A stretch of DNA of 64,000 nucleotides. Origin: Pachypanchax playfairii (lineage: Eukaryota; Chordata; Actinopteri; Cyprinodontiformes; Aplocheilidae). Of this stretch, positions 26,201-39,510 are shown in pieces. Position 1 is the stretch's first letter; the number at the start of each line of letters is the position of its first letter. The position numbers and the translations under genes were made by a program. The DNA is taken from positions 1 to 64,000 of the forward strand of contig SSNP01000082.1 in the NCBI GenBank assembly GCA_006937955.1. Direction: 5' to 3'. Below the pieces are notes generated by a model that did no database searches, was not told the DNA's origin, and was given only the letters and a program-made list of their open reading frames with translations.

Positions 26201-29200
26201 GTGTTAACCCTAAACCAAAACTGGGTAGTCTGCTGCATCAGTACCACGGCTGAAGAGTGATAAAAGGATGTGTGACGAACCAGAGAAGGAGTTGTGTCTG
26301 AAGACTCTGTCGGGGCTGCTCGGGCTGCCCAGGTTTGTTTGTTGGACTCCAACAGGACTCTTCCTGACCCGAGACAGGCTGCCATGTTGAGGGGAAGCGA
26401 AGCTATGTGGGTCCAGATAAGAGTCATTATCAAGCAGCGAGGAGCATTCTGCCTCTGCTGAGGTCAGTGAGGAAACACTCATTCGATCGCAGTTTCCATC
26501 CTGCAGGGAAACAAAGAAAAAAAAATGATATCAGCTCAGTTCATCCATCTCAGAGCCAGATATCAGCTGCTGTGTGTTAAAAGCAACATTTCTAACCTGC
26601 GTTAACGACGTCTGAGAGGACAAACGAGAGTAGAGACGACTGGCCTTCTCTGCCACACCCTTCCCTGCTGATATGACGCTGCTCTTGAAAATGTCCAAAG
26701 TTGGGGTCAGCAGTGAGTCCACGGAGAATGATGAGGTGGAGGGAGTAGGTGAAGATGGTGAAATCAAAGAGGAAGGTCTCTCTCTGTCTTTGTTGCACAT
26801 TCCCAGAGGAAGAGATGGAGACGGCCTCAGCCTCTCCTTAGGTCTGACAGGTAGAGAGAGGTGTGTGTTTGAGAGAGCCAGTGTGGATTGTGGGGACGTG
26901 TTAGTGGACGAGAGCGAGCGGAACAACGGGCTCGACGGCTTCTGCAGGTCTGTACTTGGTGCGCGGCTGCTCAGAGGGCTGCTGCTGTGATTTATGTATG
27001 TTTCAATCTCCACAGCGAGGTTGGGGTTTGTTGTGGGTGAGCTGCCATTGCCCTGGTCACACAATGTTTCTGTCGACATCTGCGACAGAGGATCAAATCC
27101 CATCGCTACACCTGTCCTCCTCTCTGTCCCAGCGCTGCAGCTGACACTCGTCTCCATCAGAGGTTTCTGCCTATCAGTTTCTGCATCCTCCTCCTCTACG
27201 CCGTGTAGTCTATCAGATGCAAGCTGCTTGGCTGAGTTGAGGAGCGGGATGGTGAGCCGTACAAATCCCTGCCCGCCAGACAAGTCCAAGGATTTTGGCC
27301 TCTCTACACAAGGAAGGCTGTCATTAGATGGATTGGCAATCATCCTGGTGCCACTGTCTGTGAAGAAAACACGTGTGTCAAAGTGTGTCAGGTCAGAGTG
27401 ATGTCAGCTATGATAAAACAACCTCCTTTTAACTAAAAACAAAACAAAAAAAATGTATTTTTTTCATCCTAACATTCTGTTTTTGTCATGAAAGGAAGCT
27501 TAAAATGTGCCATTTCTTTTAGTAAGCTTCATTTTAATAAGTTTCTGCTTTAAATGACTTAAAATATATTCAAATTTAGTTTTCATTGCAAATCGGAAGG
27601 AACAATCACAATGAACAGTAGGACAGATGTGTCATCGAACACAAATTGCTGTAATTTGCAATTAAATTAGAAGAAAATTCCCAAACAATTATCTGCTTAC
27701 ATAAGACAGGCACCTTACAACCACTAAAAAGATCTTTTTTACTGAAAAGCAACTAAATATAAAGCAAAGGGGTGGATGGAGAGAACACAACACCCACACT
27801 GTGACTTCATTCCCCAGCTTTAAAAGACAGAGAATTAATGTTGCTGTGAGTCGTGACTCACTTTTGCAGAAATTATAAGTAAGTGGGAAAAACCCAAAGT
27901 TAAAAAAAAAAAAAATTCTATCCGCAACTCACTGGGCTGCCTCGGGACTTTGTCAACCCCTGATGTCAAGCTGTCAGCGTCTCTGCTGCACAACCTCTCC
28001 TCCTCTTTGGATAAAGAGTCGTAGCCTTGATCCGATTGTCCACCTGTTAAAAAAAATTAAAAAAGATATGAAGTTTTCCTCCTTGGAGAGTTGCTCTAAC
28101 TTTTTTTCACGTTTTTTTTTTTTTTCCTCCAGCAGAATATAAAGTAAGTGAATTGAAAGTGAGTTACAGGGTTTTCAAGGATGTTTTTTTAGAAGACGGC
28201 TGATCAGAGAGTTTTTCTTCAAAAGAGCGAGATGACATTGCCCACAGCCTAAACTGCACACAACAACACTCTCAGAATAGAAAAGCCAGAGAAGCTGTAG
28301 AAGGAATTAAGTCTTAAAAAAGAGACCTGCATCGTGCTCACTGCTCACTTGCTTTCTTTTTAGCTTTTATCTAACACGTTTGATCTATTCAGAGGTTGAT
28401 GTTACAGATTCAGGTCAAAGATTTTATTACTAGAAGAACTTTGACCTGCTGTTGTATCTCAATCTGTTATTTTGACATAAACAACAGACAGAAACGTAGA
28501 ATGTGTTGCGGACAACAATAAGAAAACTGTGATTTTAGCAGATTTAATGTTGAAACATGTGTTTTACACACATATGTGATGCTAAAACAAACAGAGACAA
28601 ACGAGGGAGAGACAAACACCTGTGCTGAATCCATCATCACTCGAATCCATTTTTGTGAAGTCGGTGTCGATGGATGTGCGCTCAGCTGAGTCGTTAGCGC
28701 TGTCCAAACTGCCATGGCTGACTGTGTCGAGATCGCTGCCGTCTGAGGGGAAAAGAGGTCAGAAGATCAACAAAAGGTCAAACAACCAAACTCACGTGTG
28801 AGTAAAGCAGGAATCTCACTGAGCTGCGCTGAAAAGCTGTCATCCTCTGCAGTGATAATAAAGGGTGCATGAATCTCCCCATGATCCAATTAGACAAAAA
28901 AAAAAAAACGAGGTTTCTGTGTTGTTTTTAACTCAAAGGATGATAAAGTGACAGTTTGTTATGTAACACAATGTTTCTATTGGAAACCCACACACATCAT
29001 TTCATTATGTTGATGACAGTCTCCTCATTTTGTTTTGGGTGTTTAGGGAACGTGTTGACAATAGAAACCTGTGCTCTGCAGAGGAGGAAAACCTTCTTCG
29101 CTCTGTTTAATTAATATTAGATTACAGAGTCATTAAAGCAATGCAGATGGGGAACGAGATGTGCTGGAGGAGGAGAAACAAGTGCTCCAGAAAGATCACA

Positions 29201-32200
29201 GCTATCAGAAGCTACAGCAACTAAACCAATACATTAAAGCTTTAATTAAACAAATTTCTCCACAAATTGAAAACTAATTACACCTGAACTCATAGTATTA
29301 AACATCTTCATGCTCTAATAATCCTTGGTAAGAAGCAGTGGCAACTTATTTATGTGTTTGCAGTGCTATATTAGTGGATTTGTTTCCTAAATGTGGGTGA
29401 AAACTGAAATTTCATCAACTGGTTAATGTGTTGATTTGATATAACTTGAACTGCACAGTTCACATCGAACTTTTGCCTTTCTAAATTAAACAAAAAGAAA
29501 AACTATTAAAAGCTGTCTCGTTCAATGTGCTTCTAAAATTATTTTCACCTGAAGAAACCGTGTAATGTCCACAAATTAATTATTTCTGATGCATATGGAC
29601 ATTGGTTCAAATCTTCCTTGGAATTAGAGATGGTCAGACATCAGATTGTAGGAATATTTGAAAAGATATTAATAAATTGAGGTTTTTCACCTGATAGTTG
29701 AGGGTCTCTGTGTGGTGTCTGCTGTTTTCTCCCTGCTAGCTTGAACTGGAGCACACCCAGGATCACATTTCTCAGTTTTCTCCACAGGAAGTAACCTCCT
29801 CTAGTGGTGGAGGGCCAGGTGCTCTCCAACACCGCCTTAAACAGGAAAACAACACTAGATATTTGAAAGGTTCAACTAAATTGTTAGATACAGAGTTATT
29901 TTAACTTACTGGTAACAACAAGAACACACCTTGTTGTAGTAACCATAGGTAATAGCATTTGGCTGAACCCCGGCCTTCTTCATCTCAAACAGCACCCTGA
30001 CAGCTAAGACTGGCTGGCTGTACTGACCGCACAGCTGCAGCAGAACCCGGTAACACACCTTGAACCGAAAAGAAAACGTTTTTTAACATTAACATTCAGT
30101 CGTAGAGACAATGAGATCCTGTAACACATGTGCAGAGCAGTTTACCTCATCTGGAGCCTGCAGCTTCTTGTCCTGCATCTTCCTCAGCACATCATAAGCT
30201 GTACGCAGCGCTCTCATCTTTGATGGACAGTTGCTGACAAGTCCGGGCAGGCAGATAAACCACAAGCCATAGCAGTGGCGAAGCAGACACTTGGACCACA
30301 TCTGAGGCATGGAGGAATATGTTTTGGCCATCTTCTGAGCCAATTTGATTTCCTGCAAAAAAGATAGGTCACATGAAAATGTGATTTATTGACCTTTAGC
30401 AGCCAAAACTGTCCCTTACATGATATTCATTCTTAAGATTCAAATAAATCATTGGTGTTTAGTTGACAAAATGTCAGGTAAGTGTTTCTGCTCATGTGGT
30501 TGACCTGTTTGGAGCGTCTAAAGATGGCTGTAGGGCTGGCTGGGCTGCTGTGGCGTGAAGCGATGCCTGCTGACAGAGGATTTGGTCCCTCCATTGGCTC
30601 CAGCAGCTCAGACTTCAGCACAGGGAACCCCGAGTAGCTGCAAAAAGACAATAGAGGCATTAGACATAAAGAACACTGGCAAGCCAAATCGATGCATACA
30701 ACATTTTTGTTCTGATTCTCTGGAAGCCTGAGCACCAGCATATACCCAAGAGTCATGCGTTCCAGCTCTAAGTGATCAAAAAGTCTGACAGTAGAGACAA
30801 AATCTTCAACAACAAAGAGAATTTATACTAAACTTCCTCTTTGGGAGCAGTAGTTCTGTTCACACAGAGCTCAAACGAAACAGGCGAAAAGAAAGAAGCC
30901 GTTTGTCTCGTATCTGTCTTTTAAAGCTCAATCTGAGGTGTAATACCTATAGCACAGAGGATGTTCTTCTCCCTGAGGTAGAAGAGGCAGCTCTGGAGGG
31001 TTGATGTAGACTGTGTGTTCGCTGCGATGGGATTCATCCAGCTCGATCAATCTGTTGTCCTCCGGCCGCTCGATATCCATCTGATTTGAAAAACAAAGCA
31101 CATATTTCTCATCGTACTTTAGATTATCTTGCCGTAAACATGCATCCACACGTTTAAATGCTGCACGTGTCATCATAAAAGCTCCAAGAAATGGGGGTCA
31201 GAGAAAACAAGCAGATGTCAGAAACGAGCGCCGCTCTTGCCAGTCCCATTTATCTAAAGGGAGCAGCCAAAAGACAGGCTTGATCCCACAAATCCTTCAA
31301 GTTTACAAGAAACTAGGCTTCAGTGACCTGGACAGAATTCATGCCAAGTCTCTCTAGTGAAGTGAATGTATTTAACTGTGACTCTCTGACGCTTTGGCAA
31401 GACTTGATGCTAAACCGTCACATTAATGTCAGCTACTTGACTGATCTGTTGTTTGGAGAGAACGACAACCAGAAAAAACACCTACATTTACAAAAAGCTC
31501 CTTTTTAGGTAAAATCAACATCCCGGTAGACCTTAAAAGTTCTGCTCTGTAACTTGCTCCTGAATCGAAAACCAATTTTTTTCTGGGCTCATATTTGACA
31601 AAACACTAATGTTATGACAGACACTAAATCGTTCCTCCAGTAGACATGAATTACAGGGTTTGTTCCACTCAGTTGAGTGGATGATTCAGTCAACTGGCTC
31701 GGGCTGACCTATTTGTCTCCACTTCGATCCTGTTCAACGCTTCTCCGCTTGTTGTCCTTCCCCTTTTACACCCAAGAGTTCTTTCTCAATCGCGCATTTG
31801 TTGTCCACCTCAGCAGCAATCGAGCTGAATGAATCAATGCTTTCACTTCTCAATAATAAACACACTGAGCAGTAACGCAGGACATGAAACATGTTCCTGG
31901 CGGATGTGAATGTGACTTCCGAATTGCACAAGTTTGCAAACCACAAAGACATTTTTTTTAGTATTCTGCTCTTTTTTTGATGGAAGTAGGTGGATGTTTT
32001 GACATTTTTGGAGTCTGTGGAACAAAACAAGTTGACAGGCTTTGTTTTTAGCTTTTTAAATCTGCAAATAATTGGCATTTGAGTAGAAATTTGTCTAAAT
32101 CCTACATCATTTCAACAAATAAATACATTTATCAAATCAGGACTGGAATTGGGACCACTGAGAAAGAATTAAAATAAATGACAAAGTGTTTATATATTGA

Positions 32201-35200
32201 AAGAGAAGAGGTTTAAACTACACCAGGGCTTACCTTACTTCCAGTAGTGANGTCTCTTATACACATCTACAACTACCAGACAAAGAATGAAGCAGAAAGA
32301 GAAGACAAAAAGAAACAAATAAGAGTACAAAAAAATCTCCTTCAAAACAAAGAAAATGTCTAAAAAAATCACTTTCTCATATCTGATCAATTTCCAGTGA
32401 AACAAACACACAAAACACAGAAAAGAGTTTTCAGTAATGCTCACCTTATCGACACACTCATCAAAGAAAGCCAGGCTGGCGTCTTTGTCGCTAACGAAGG
32501 AGCACTCTTCTATGAAACGACTAAACATCTGAGTCTTTGTCATGAGGGAGTAAAACCTCTGATGAGAACGGTCTCTGCTTTTCAGAAAGCCTGCAAAAGA
32601 AAACACATCATTTCATGTCAAACTTAAAAGGTGGGGATTATTACTGTTATTCACATAATAATGGTAAATTATCAGGGATTTATTTTTCAGGCTTTAACTT
32701 AATATTAACTGGATAAAGAAGCATACTTATCCAATTTTTTTAGGAAATGAGCTCTCTTGGTTTGAAACAAAATGTCCACTGCCGCTGTGCTTGCATAAGA
32801 GCACACAGATGTGCGGGGGACATTGTGTTATTAATCACGTCGCTTCTCTGACTTGTCATCCAAGTCTAATTTCCACTGAGACTGAGGTTAGATAACCGGC
32901 ACTAATTTAGGCCAAGTTTTTGAAGCATGCAGCAGAGTTACAACAGCATTAAATCACAGCAGCAGGTTGTCAACAAGCTTCATAATTACATAAGCAGATC
33001 TTTCATTGGCAGAAAAAAACGTGTGACTTGTTAACAGGTTCATAAAAAGTGCTCTGATCAAGTTACAATAACAATCCCTATCTGCCCGAAGATACAAAAA
33101 GGCTATGTCTGTTTTCTAGGACTGAAATTTACCTTGGAGGTCAAAAAGCGATGTGACGTCTGTGGTCTTCTCAGATGGCGCTTGTGTGATTGGCTGCAGA
33201 TAGGAGCGGTAACCTCGTAGGATGGCTGCCATGAACCGGAGGAAGGCCTCTTGGATCTCCAGCTCCAGAGTGTGGAGGCTTTTTCCTCCATCCAGCTCGC
33301 TGTCGGTCATCATGTGGTCACCATCATCACGGCTGAACTGACCACCTGAGAGAGCAAAGAAGAAGAAGATGATTTCAAATTGGAAAACTCACAAACAACA
33401 ACACAATCACACAAGAAATATGACTTCTGTACCGCCATAGCAATACCTACAGCTCTGATGACATCACACTCTCTAACTGCAAAGCGGGATTTTACAACAG
33501 AAGAATGTTTTCTACAGTGTAACATGGCAGTAACAACAGGCAGTAAAAGTCATTAGGGGTTTGTCTAATCAATAGCTGTAAAGATTTCAGTCTGGATCAA
33601 AGTAGCTAGCTTATAATGCTAACAACAAAACAGAAACTGTGTTAATTGACAAAAAGAAACAGTACCTTGATTAACCATTACCAAAAACTGAAGCATGAAC
33701 TAAAGATATCAGCAGTAAATGTCAAGCAAAGTGTTTCTTATTAGGTCAGGATTCATTTTAATGTGATGTTCAAATGGCAAGATGCCAAACAGACAGTTAG
33801 ACATAACCAGGATGTGCTAAAAGAATTTTTCAGTGTAACATTTTAATGAAAGATTCTGTGGCAAACGTGCAGGAATGAGGATGAATTGGTAAATCCGTTT
33901 TAATGAACTAACAGGTACAACCCCTAAATCTATTTTAAGGCTATTTCCAAGTAAAATATTTCCAGTAAAGAGGCACCACCTACTTAATCCAAAAATTCTA
34001 ACCACATATTTTCATCTGTGGCTTAATGATTCCCGAGAAAGCAACAAATAAAGACATAAATAAATGAAAAACCTAAAAGAGAAAATCCAGAATGTTTATT
34101 TAAATGTTTGCAGGATGTCACATCTGACTAATGACACATATCTGCAAGATCGTTTATGATGCATTAAATATCACAAGATGTTTTTCCAATAACAGTGAGT
34201 TCAAATTTCCTGTAAAGTCAAGTATCCCAGCTGACTCAACAGACTCCTGTAGTGATCTAAATTATGCATGAAAGCACTTTGGAGAATGACACAGCATCAG
34301 ACTGGACTCACCCTCTGTGAGCTGCTGATGCAGCTTATTCAGGGTGTTCAGGAGATGTTTACAGGCTCGCCGGGGAAGGATTTTCCATGTTAAAGCCTTC
34401 TTGTCATCTTTTCTGAAAGAAACACCATATGCTTTTCATCACACGGGAGGACAGATGAGAAAAATTGCAAAAAGATATAACAGGTTCACTGACATCGACA
34501 CCGACAACTTAATATCTTCACAAAAGGGTTTGAATTGATGTGGAGGCCACATGCGCTTTGTACAGTGAAAACATTTCACATTCCATCGACAGTCATTAAA
34601 TAACAGGCTCTCACGGACAGATACTGATAACACTGGGAAATAACTTTCACATCAGAAGAATTAAAACATGCAGGAATAATTTTTGGCTAGCAGACCAAAA
34701 GTTGTCAGAGGACTTTTATCAGGTGTTACTCACTGGGAAATGGTGTTAGTGTCCAGATCAACACAGCTGATATCAGCCGGAGGCACATAGAGGTCAAAGT
34801 ATCTTGAGTCCAAACCCACAATAAAAGGACATGGAGCACTGAGAACATCTGCCAGGGCCAGCGGGCACAGAGGAATGTAGGGGCACGGCCAGTGGAAGGG
34901 AAAGATCATCTGAAAGGGAGGAGAACACGTCTTCATCTGTACAATGAATGTGTAACATCAGTACACACAGCAAGGGTCAAAAGATCTGATTTTTATACCT
35001 AGGAACAGATTCACTGAGTATGCAGGGCGCCTGTTTGTGCTCATCATTTGCCCCCACTGTCTGCTCCTTCTCAGGTTATTATTCCCCAAGAGAAAACAGT
35101 GTGAATGCAGGGGCGTGTCCAGAAGGGGGCCCATGGGGGGCACGGGCGACCCTTCCAATTAGACTGGCCACCCTAGGGCCTCCAAACCACAACCCCCCTA

Positions 35201-38200
35201 CCCCCCACCCCTTCGCGTCCAGGCTAAGATAACCAAATTTAATCAATACTTTTACTAATATAAAAAATAATTAATGAAAATGGCATTGTGTTTTGACTAA
35301 TTTTTATTTGGTTTTAGTTTATGGTGCCACTTAAATTATGATAAACTGTCTATAATTCTGTAAAAAAACTAGATTTTTTGAGGTTATAGGCCAATTTACA
35401 TGTGCCACCCTTTTGGAAATCTGTGCCCCTACCTGGCCCCAACATAGATTTTCGAGACACGCCCCTGTGTAAATGGCATATTAGTATGAAGATGCCCATC
35501 AAGTGATCCCCAATCATAATTGCCTCAGTTATCATCCTGTAAGACAATCACTTTGTGTAATGTTTGCTAACTTCTGGGTGTGTCACTGTCAGTAAAACAG
35601 CAACCAAAGGATGTTAAAGTAATTTTGAAAATACATCTTCATTGTAGATGCAACACTGTCTGACACTCAGCAGAAGAAACAACAAATAAGAGTTTTCCTG
35701 ACATGCCCGTCTCCTTTTCGTGAAGACAGAAGACATTGATTTCTTCTCTTTTTTCTGTTTCTTTTCTTGAGAAACTAATGCTCACAACGCTCAGGTAATT
35801 ATAAAGATTTTCTTGAGAATCAAGTGCTTTTTGCACAACATGACCACGTGCACAATACCTCACTAAAATATGAACAAAATGCACCAGCCTGGAGAGACAC
35901 TGCTGGCTGGCACTAAAGTTTGGCAGCTTGTATCTCCTTTTGAAAGGGTTTTATAAATTAAATGGATGCACTGATACCTACAGTAATAGACACCCACCAA
36001 AGTCATACAATATGTTGGTCAAAGCAGCTGGGCCTGCAGTTTTTACTTTCCCTCTTACATCAAGTATTTTAGAAACTTCTTTTAAAAGTGTTTTTTTTCT
36101 CCGACATTATTTGTAGCCATTATCCTAAAAGGTTCCATTTGATGTGATTATAAATACATTAATTTATTAAAGTTGGAGCCCTGTCTCTTAAGCACTCACA
36201 ATCACATTAAAGATCACTCTCTTTATTGTTGTTATTATGAAAAGAGGAAATAAGGAGGAAAATGCTCACAGACACGAGGGCTTCAGTAACGCTGGTGAGC
36301 ACAGCTGGACGCAAGGAATGAACCAGGATCTTGTGCTCTGTGACGGCCAATACAAGCAGAGTGGCTGCATTTTTTGGGCCCAGATTCAAAAGTAATGTGG
36401 AGAGGCTCCCGCCGCTGCAACACAACGACACACAGAAGCAAACTTTAAGAACAGCAATGGTGAATTTTATGCCGTCACTGTAAAATTATACAGTTCATCT
36501 TTGTTATTTTTTACCTCAGAGGCAGCGGCGAGGACACAGGTTGGCTCAGTATGAGGCTGTCATGTGGAGACAACTGTGGAGGACAAACAGTGAAGCGACA
36601 ATTGGTTTGTGTATCAGCTTGTAGATTTAATATGTTTAACTTTTTGTAATGAAAGCTAAATAAAGTAGAACTGTACAGAATCAAAGGACTTCTTCTGACC
36701 TGAACAAGGATGCGTGGCCTTTGAGTGGAGGGAAAGGGGACATTTTGCATGAAGTGTGAGATGTGCCTGTGAGAAGAAAAAAGGATCAAGATATTTCCAA
36801 GACTTACATTTAACTAACTTTAAAAATATACAAACAAGAAACATATTTAAAAATGTGATTATATGTGAAATTTGCTAACTTTTCAATAGGGAGGGCATGT
36901 GGTCCAGAGATGGAATATCTGTAGAGGAAAGTCAGAAAGCTCCTGAAGGACTGAAAGAAGGGCCACTGGGAGAGTAAACAGATGCTCTTGTTGCTGTAAA
37001 CATTTCTGGTCCCGTCAGGTCCAAAATCGGAGCTCGGCAGGCCGAGTTGTGAGCGCTGACGCTCTGAGAGGTTCTCCTCGGAGTAAGGCTCATAAAACTG
37101 GATAGCTGCTCCATAAACCTGCACAACAAACTCAATTTAAGTGGCATAAAGGATGACATTTTATACTAAAAAAAAAATCAAATACATACACTGAACCAGC
37201 TAGTGGTTCTTTAAAAGAACACAAAGTGTTCTGATGACATGTTAAAGAAACTTGATGCATAAAAGATGAAGTAGACAATGCTCAGTTTTCAGATCCTTCT
37301 CTCAAACCAACAGGCAAATCTGTCTGTGCATTGAGTTCCATGAGACTATAGACTGCAGACAAGAGGATCCAGGAAAGAAGAAATGAGCACTCAGGCATTC
37401 AAACTTGCACACCAGCCCTAGCCCAAGTGGTGCATAAGACATCTATTATTCAGAAGATGAAGAGCACAAAAAAAGAGAAACATCTTTTATGCTGCATTGC
37501 TTTCAAAGGGCTAACAACCTTTTAAGATTCCAAATAAAGCCTTCAGACCATTTTGATTCCAGTCACAGTTTAGAAATGGAATAATATTGTCTTTTCATCT
37601 ATGAAATACTACAGCAGTTTGTCAACGAGCAAATCCATTAGGGAACCTAATGCATTATGAGAGGCAGATGAAGAAAATGAAGATGGATAAACCAACTAAA
37701 ACAAGGCAATAAAGACCAAATGTTTGCATTAAAGGGGGAAAAAACGTATGCAATCATGGAGGGAAACTCCTTAACTGATGATGGAAAACATGTGACTTAG
37801 CAAGAGCCTGATGAAGGTTTCTTAAACATGCACATGAGTCACGACAAGAATGTACTTTTTAATAACACTGATGGGGGTGGTACCTTTTCTCCAGAGGCCC
37901 CCGTCAATACAAACGTAGAAAATACAGGCAGGGAGTGTTTAGTGTGAGCTGGCCAGGACTCAATCATTGCCCCCATAGGCAGGCAGAACATAGGCACTGA
38001 CTCTGGCAGTGGGAAGGACTCGTGGTCGTCTTCTGGGTACCGACACAGCAAACCTGGACACACAGCACGGCCAAGGTTTAGCTAACGACACCTTTTTCTA
38101 ATGATAGAGACTCAGATGTTCAGTTAAACTTGAGTTTGTACCTGCTTTGTACGCGATTGTGTTTGCTTTAGCGAGAGACTTCTTATAACAAAGATAGACT

Positions 38201-39071
38201 GAGGATCCCCACTGGAACAAAGAGTTAAACATGAATGATTATTGAAAACCTACAATTGTTTGTACAGCTGCACCTAAAATATTTGGGTATTTTTGGAGCT
38301 GCGTCCCACCATGCTGCTGTTGAGGTTCTTGTCCACCTTGCAGAAGGTGTGAGGAGGCGTCTCGCCCTTGCCGGGAATGATGACGCAGACATCGGTGACA
38401 GCCAGGGAGGTGTGAGGCTGGCTCTTGGGGGCGCGGCGATAAGTGATGTAGATGCGCTGTGAGGACGAACTGCTGATGTTGGCGGGCCGACCTGAGGGAG
38501 TGGTCTGGACTATGTGGCACCCGGGCTTCAGCTTCTCCTTCCACTCATACAAAACTCTGAAACACAATCAGAGTTTGAATTATTTATCTACTTTTTTATT
38601 ATTATTATTTGTGAGCCTCAGAGAGCTTTGATTTGAAGAAAAAAACATGAAAGAAAAGCAAAAAGATAATGTTTAAAAGCAGCTTACAGTAACCCAAGGT
38701 GGAGGAGTGATTAGTGGTGCTGTGTGAGCAAAAGGTCAGCAAGTGAGGATTATTTCTTACCCAAGATCTGTCAGTGGAGGCTTATCTCTGCTTCTCTTGT
38801 AGCACAAGAAGATCTGCGAGCCCCTGAGGCTGGCTCCATTAAGCTCAGCTGACAGGCCTGAGGGGGTGCTCTCCACGCAGGTGAAGCCTGGGGGCACCTC
38901 CTCGCCGAGGGAGCGAATCACTACAGCAATGTCGGTGATGGGGGCTTTGGGTTTAACAGACTTGGTGGCGGCATCATCAAAGTGCAGATCCTCCTCGAGA
39001 GGCTTGGATGAGTCGGTGAGGCCAGCAACCACAAAGTAGTCTGCTACGCGAGGCCCTTTATCCTCCATCAT
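23238..39071 (-). CDS. dennd4a: DENN domain-containing protein 4A
   Basis: Coding exons in order: 39071-38761, 38556-38310, 38211-38142, 38053-37884, 37118-36880, 36766-36700, 36573-36515, 36414-36270, 34909-34734, 34412-34312, 33345-33133, 32590-32445, 32272-32234 (damaged), 31080-30947, 30637-30505, 30352-30146, 30058-29930, 29835-29691, 28742-28620, 28043-27933, 27357-26597, 26500-26281, 25850-25759, 25681-25506, 24935-24557, 24211-24094, 23905-23743, 23648-23584, 23374-23238. Phases agree throughout: about 1691 residues against about 1860 in human. It begins MMEDKGPRVADYFVVAGL. An MABP region comes first, then the split DENN module (exons with LPMGAMIESW and PFIVGLDSRYFDL). A PPR-like repeat (30058-29930) follows, then a Ser-rich linker in the 761-nt exon. 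A Cys cluster (CSLCKTCDC, then CPFCG) lies at 25681-25506, and the end reads ECRKTFGEPSL. DENN proteins act as Rab exchange factors, this group on Rab10. The 26281 donor (GTTCGT) is weak. 4A rather than 4B/4C is supported by sequence and by the slc24a1 neighbour. Confidence 0.93.
25506..25681 (-). CDS. dennd4a: dennd4a Cys-cluster exon
   Basis: The exon encodes CSLCKTCDC, then after a gap CPFCG, followed by FLPFLNVEIKDL. Paired C-x2-C motifs suggest a small zinc-binding fold. It is strongly family-like, so the reading frame is secure. Confidence 0.85.
26597..27357 (-). CDS. dennd4a: dennd4a long Ser-rich linker exon
   Basis: This is the largest exon (761 nt, phase 1 to phase 0). It encodes a low-complexity Ser/Pro/Thr-rich linker after the PPR-like region; SGGQGFVRLTIPLLNSA lies near its start. 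It has no known fold and is likely disordered. In-frame ATGs inside are not starts. Confidence 0.85.
29930..30058 (-). CDS. dennd4a: dennd4a PPR-like exon
   Basis: A phase-0 exon of 43 codons, about residues 820-862, begins VCYRVLLQLCGQYSQPVLA and ends PNAITYGYYNK. This has the form of a pentatricopeptide repeat, known in this family between the DENN module and the linker. The acceptor reads TTCAAG rather than CAG. Confidence 0.85.
32234..32272 (-). other. dennd4a: dennd4a exon corrupted by Tn5 mosaic-end sequence
   Basis: The exon has a good acceptor (TTTGTCTGGTAG) and donor (AAG/GTAAGC). Its end reads TTGSK and joins the next exon in phase. Between TTGT and TCACTACTGG lies AGATGTGTATAAGAGAC (minus strand, 32252-32268) followed by an N at 32251. 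Those 17 bases match the Tn5 mosaic end used in transposase-based sequencing libraries. They create an in-frame TAG. The true codons here are lost from the assembly; family members have about 12 codons in this exon. Confidence 0.85.
35108..35467. mobile_element. Non-autonomous hAT-like element
   Basis: Both ends carry the inverted terminal sequence CAGGGGCGTGTC (the right end as GACACGCCCCTG). The flanks are 8-bp near-duplications, TGTGAATG at 35100-35107 and TGTAAATG at 35468-35475, a 7 of 8 match. CAG-start ends plus an 8-bp duplication are typical of hAT elements. The 360-bp body has no ORF of transposase type. It lies in a dennd4a intron between the exons at 36270 and 34909. Confidence 0.8.
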
Positions 39072-39092
39072 CTCCCATTCCCACACTGTACG

Positions 39093-39463
39093 CTGCAGAT
39101 TAGAGAAAGGGAAGGGGGGGTCGTTGTCATTTATTTCATCTAGACTGCCGAATGTTCTCCAGCTTAAAGAGAACAGCTGACGAGCACAAGCTTGACTGAG
39201 AAAGCACCACCTTTAAACTCCTGATGATTATAATGCAGGAAGCATCGGAAAAGAGACACAGTGAAGCAAATAAACAACTCCTCAAATATACGCATCGTAT
39301 AATAGAAATAATGAAATATAATGAGAGAATCTGGAAGTGTTTAACTTGCATTCCTGTCTGCAAAAACACAATATTTCACCAAGAGATATGGGAATGTTTA
39401 ATATCAGTGACCTTGCTACAGAATGTGTTATGACTGATTATGTAAAATAAAACACATGCCCCT

Positions 39464-39510
<47 letters not shown>

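Noticed and set aside
26673..27401. Plus-strand ORFs of 105, 62 and 135 codons
   Set aside because: Antisense to the 761-nt dennd4a exon, whose frame joins its neighbours in phase.
32235..32606. 123-codon minus ORF ending with an X
   Set aside because: It joins a true dennd4a exon to intron and adapter sequence. Only 32590-32445 and 32272-32234 are exonic.
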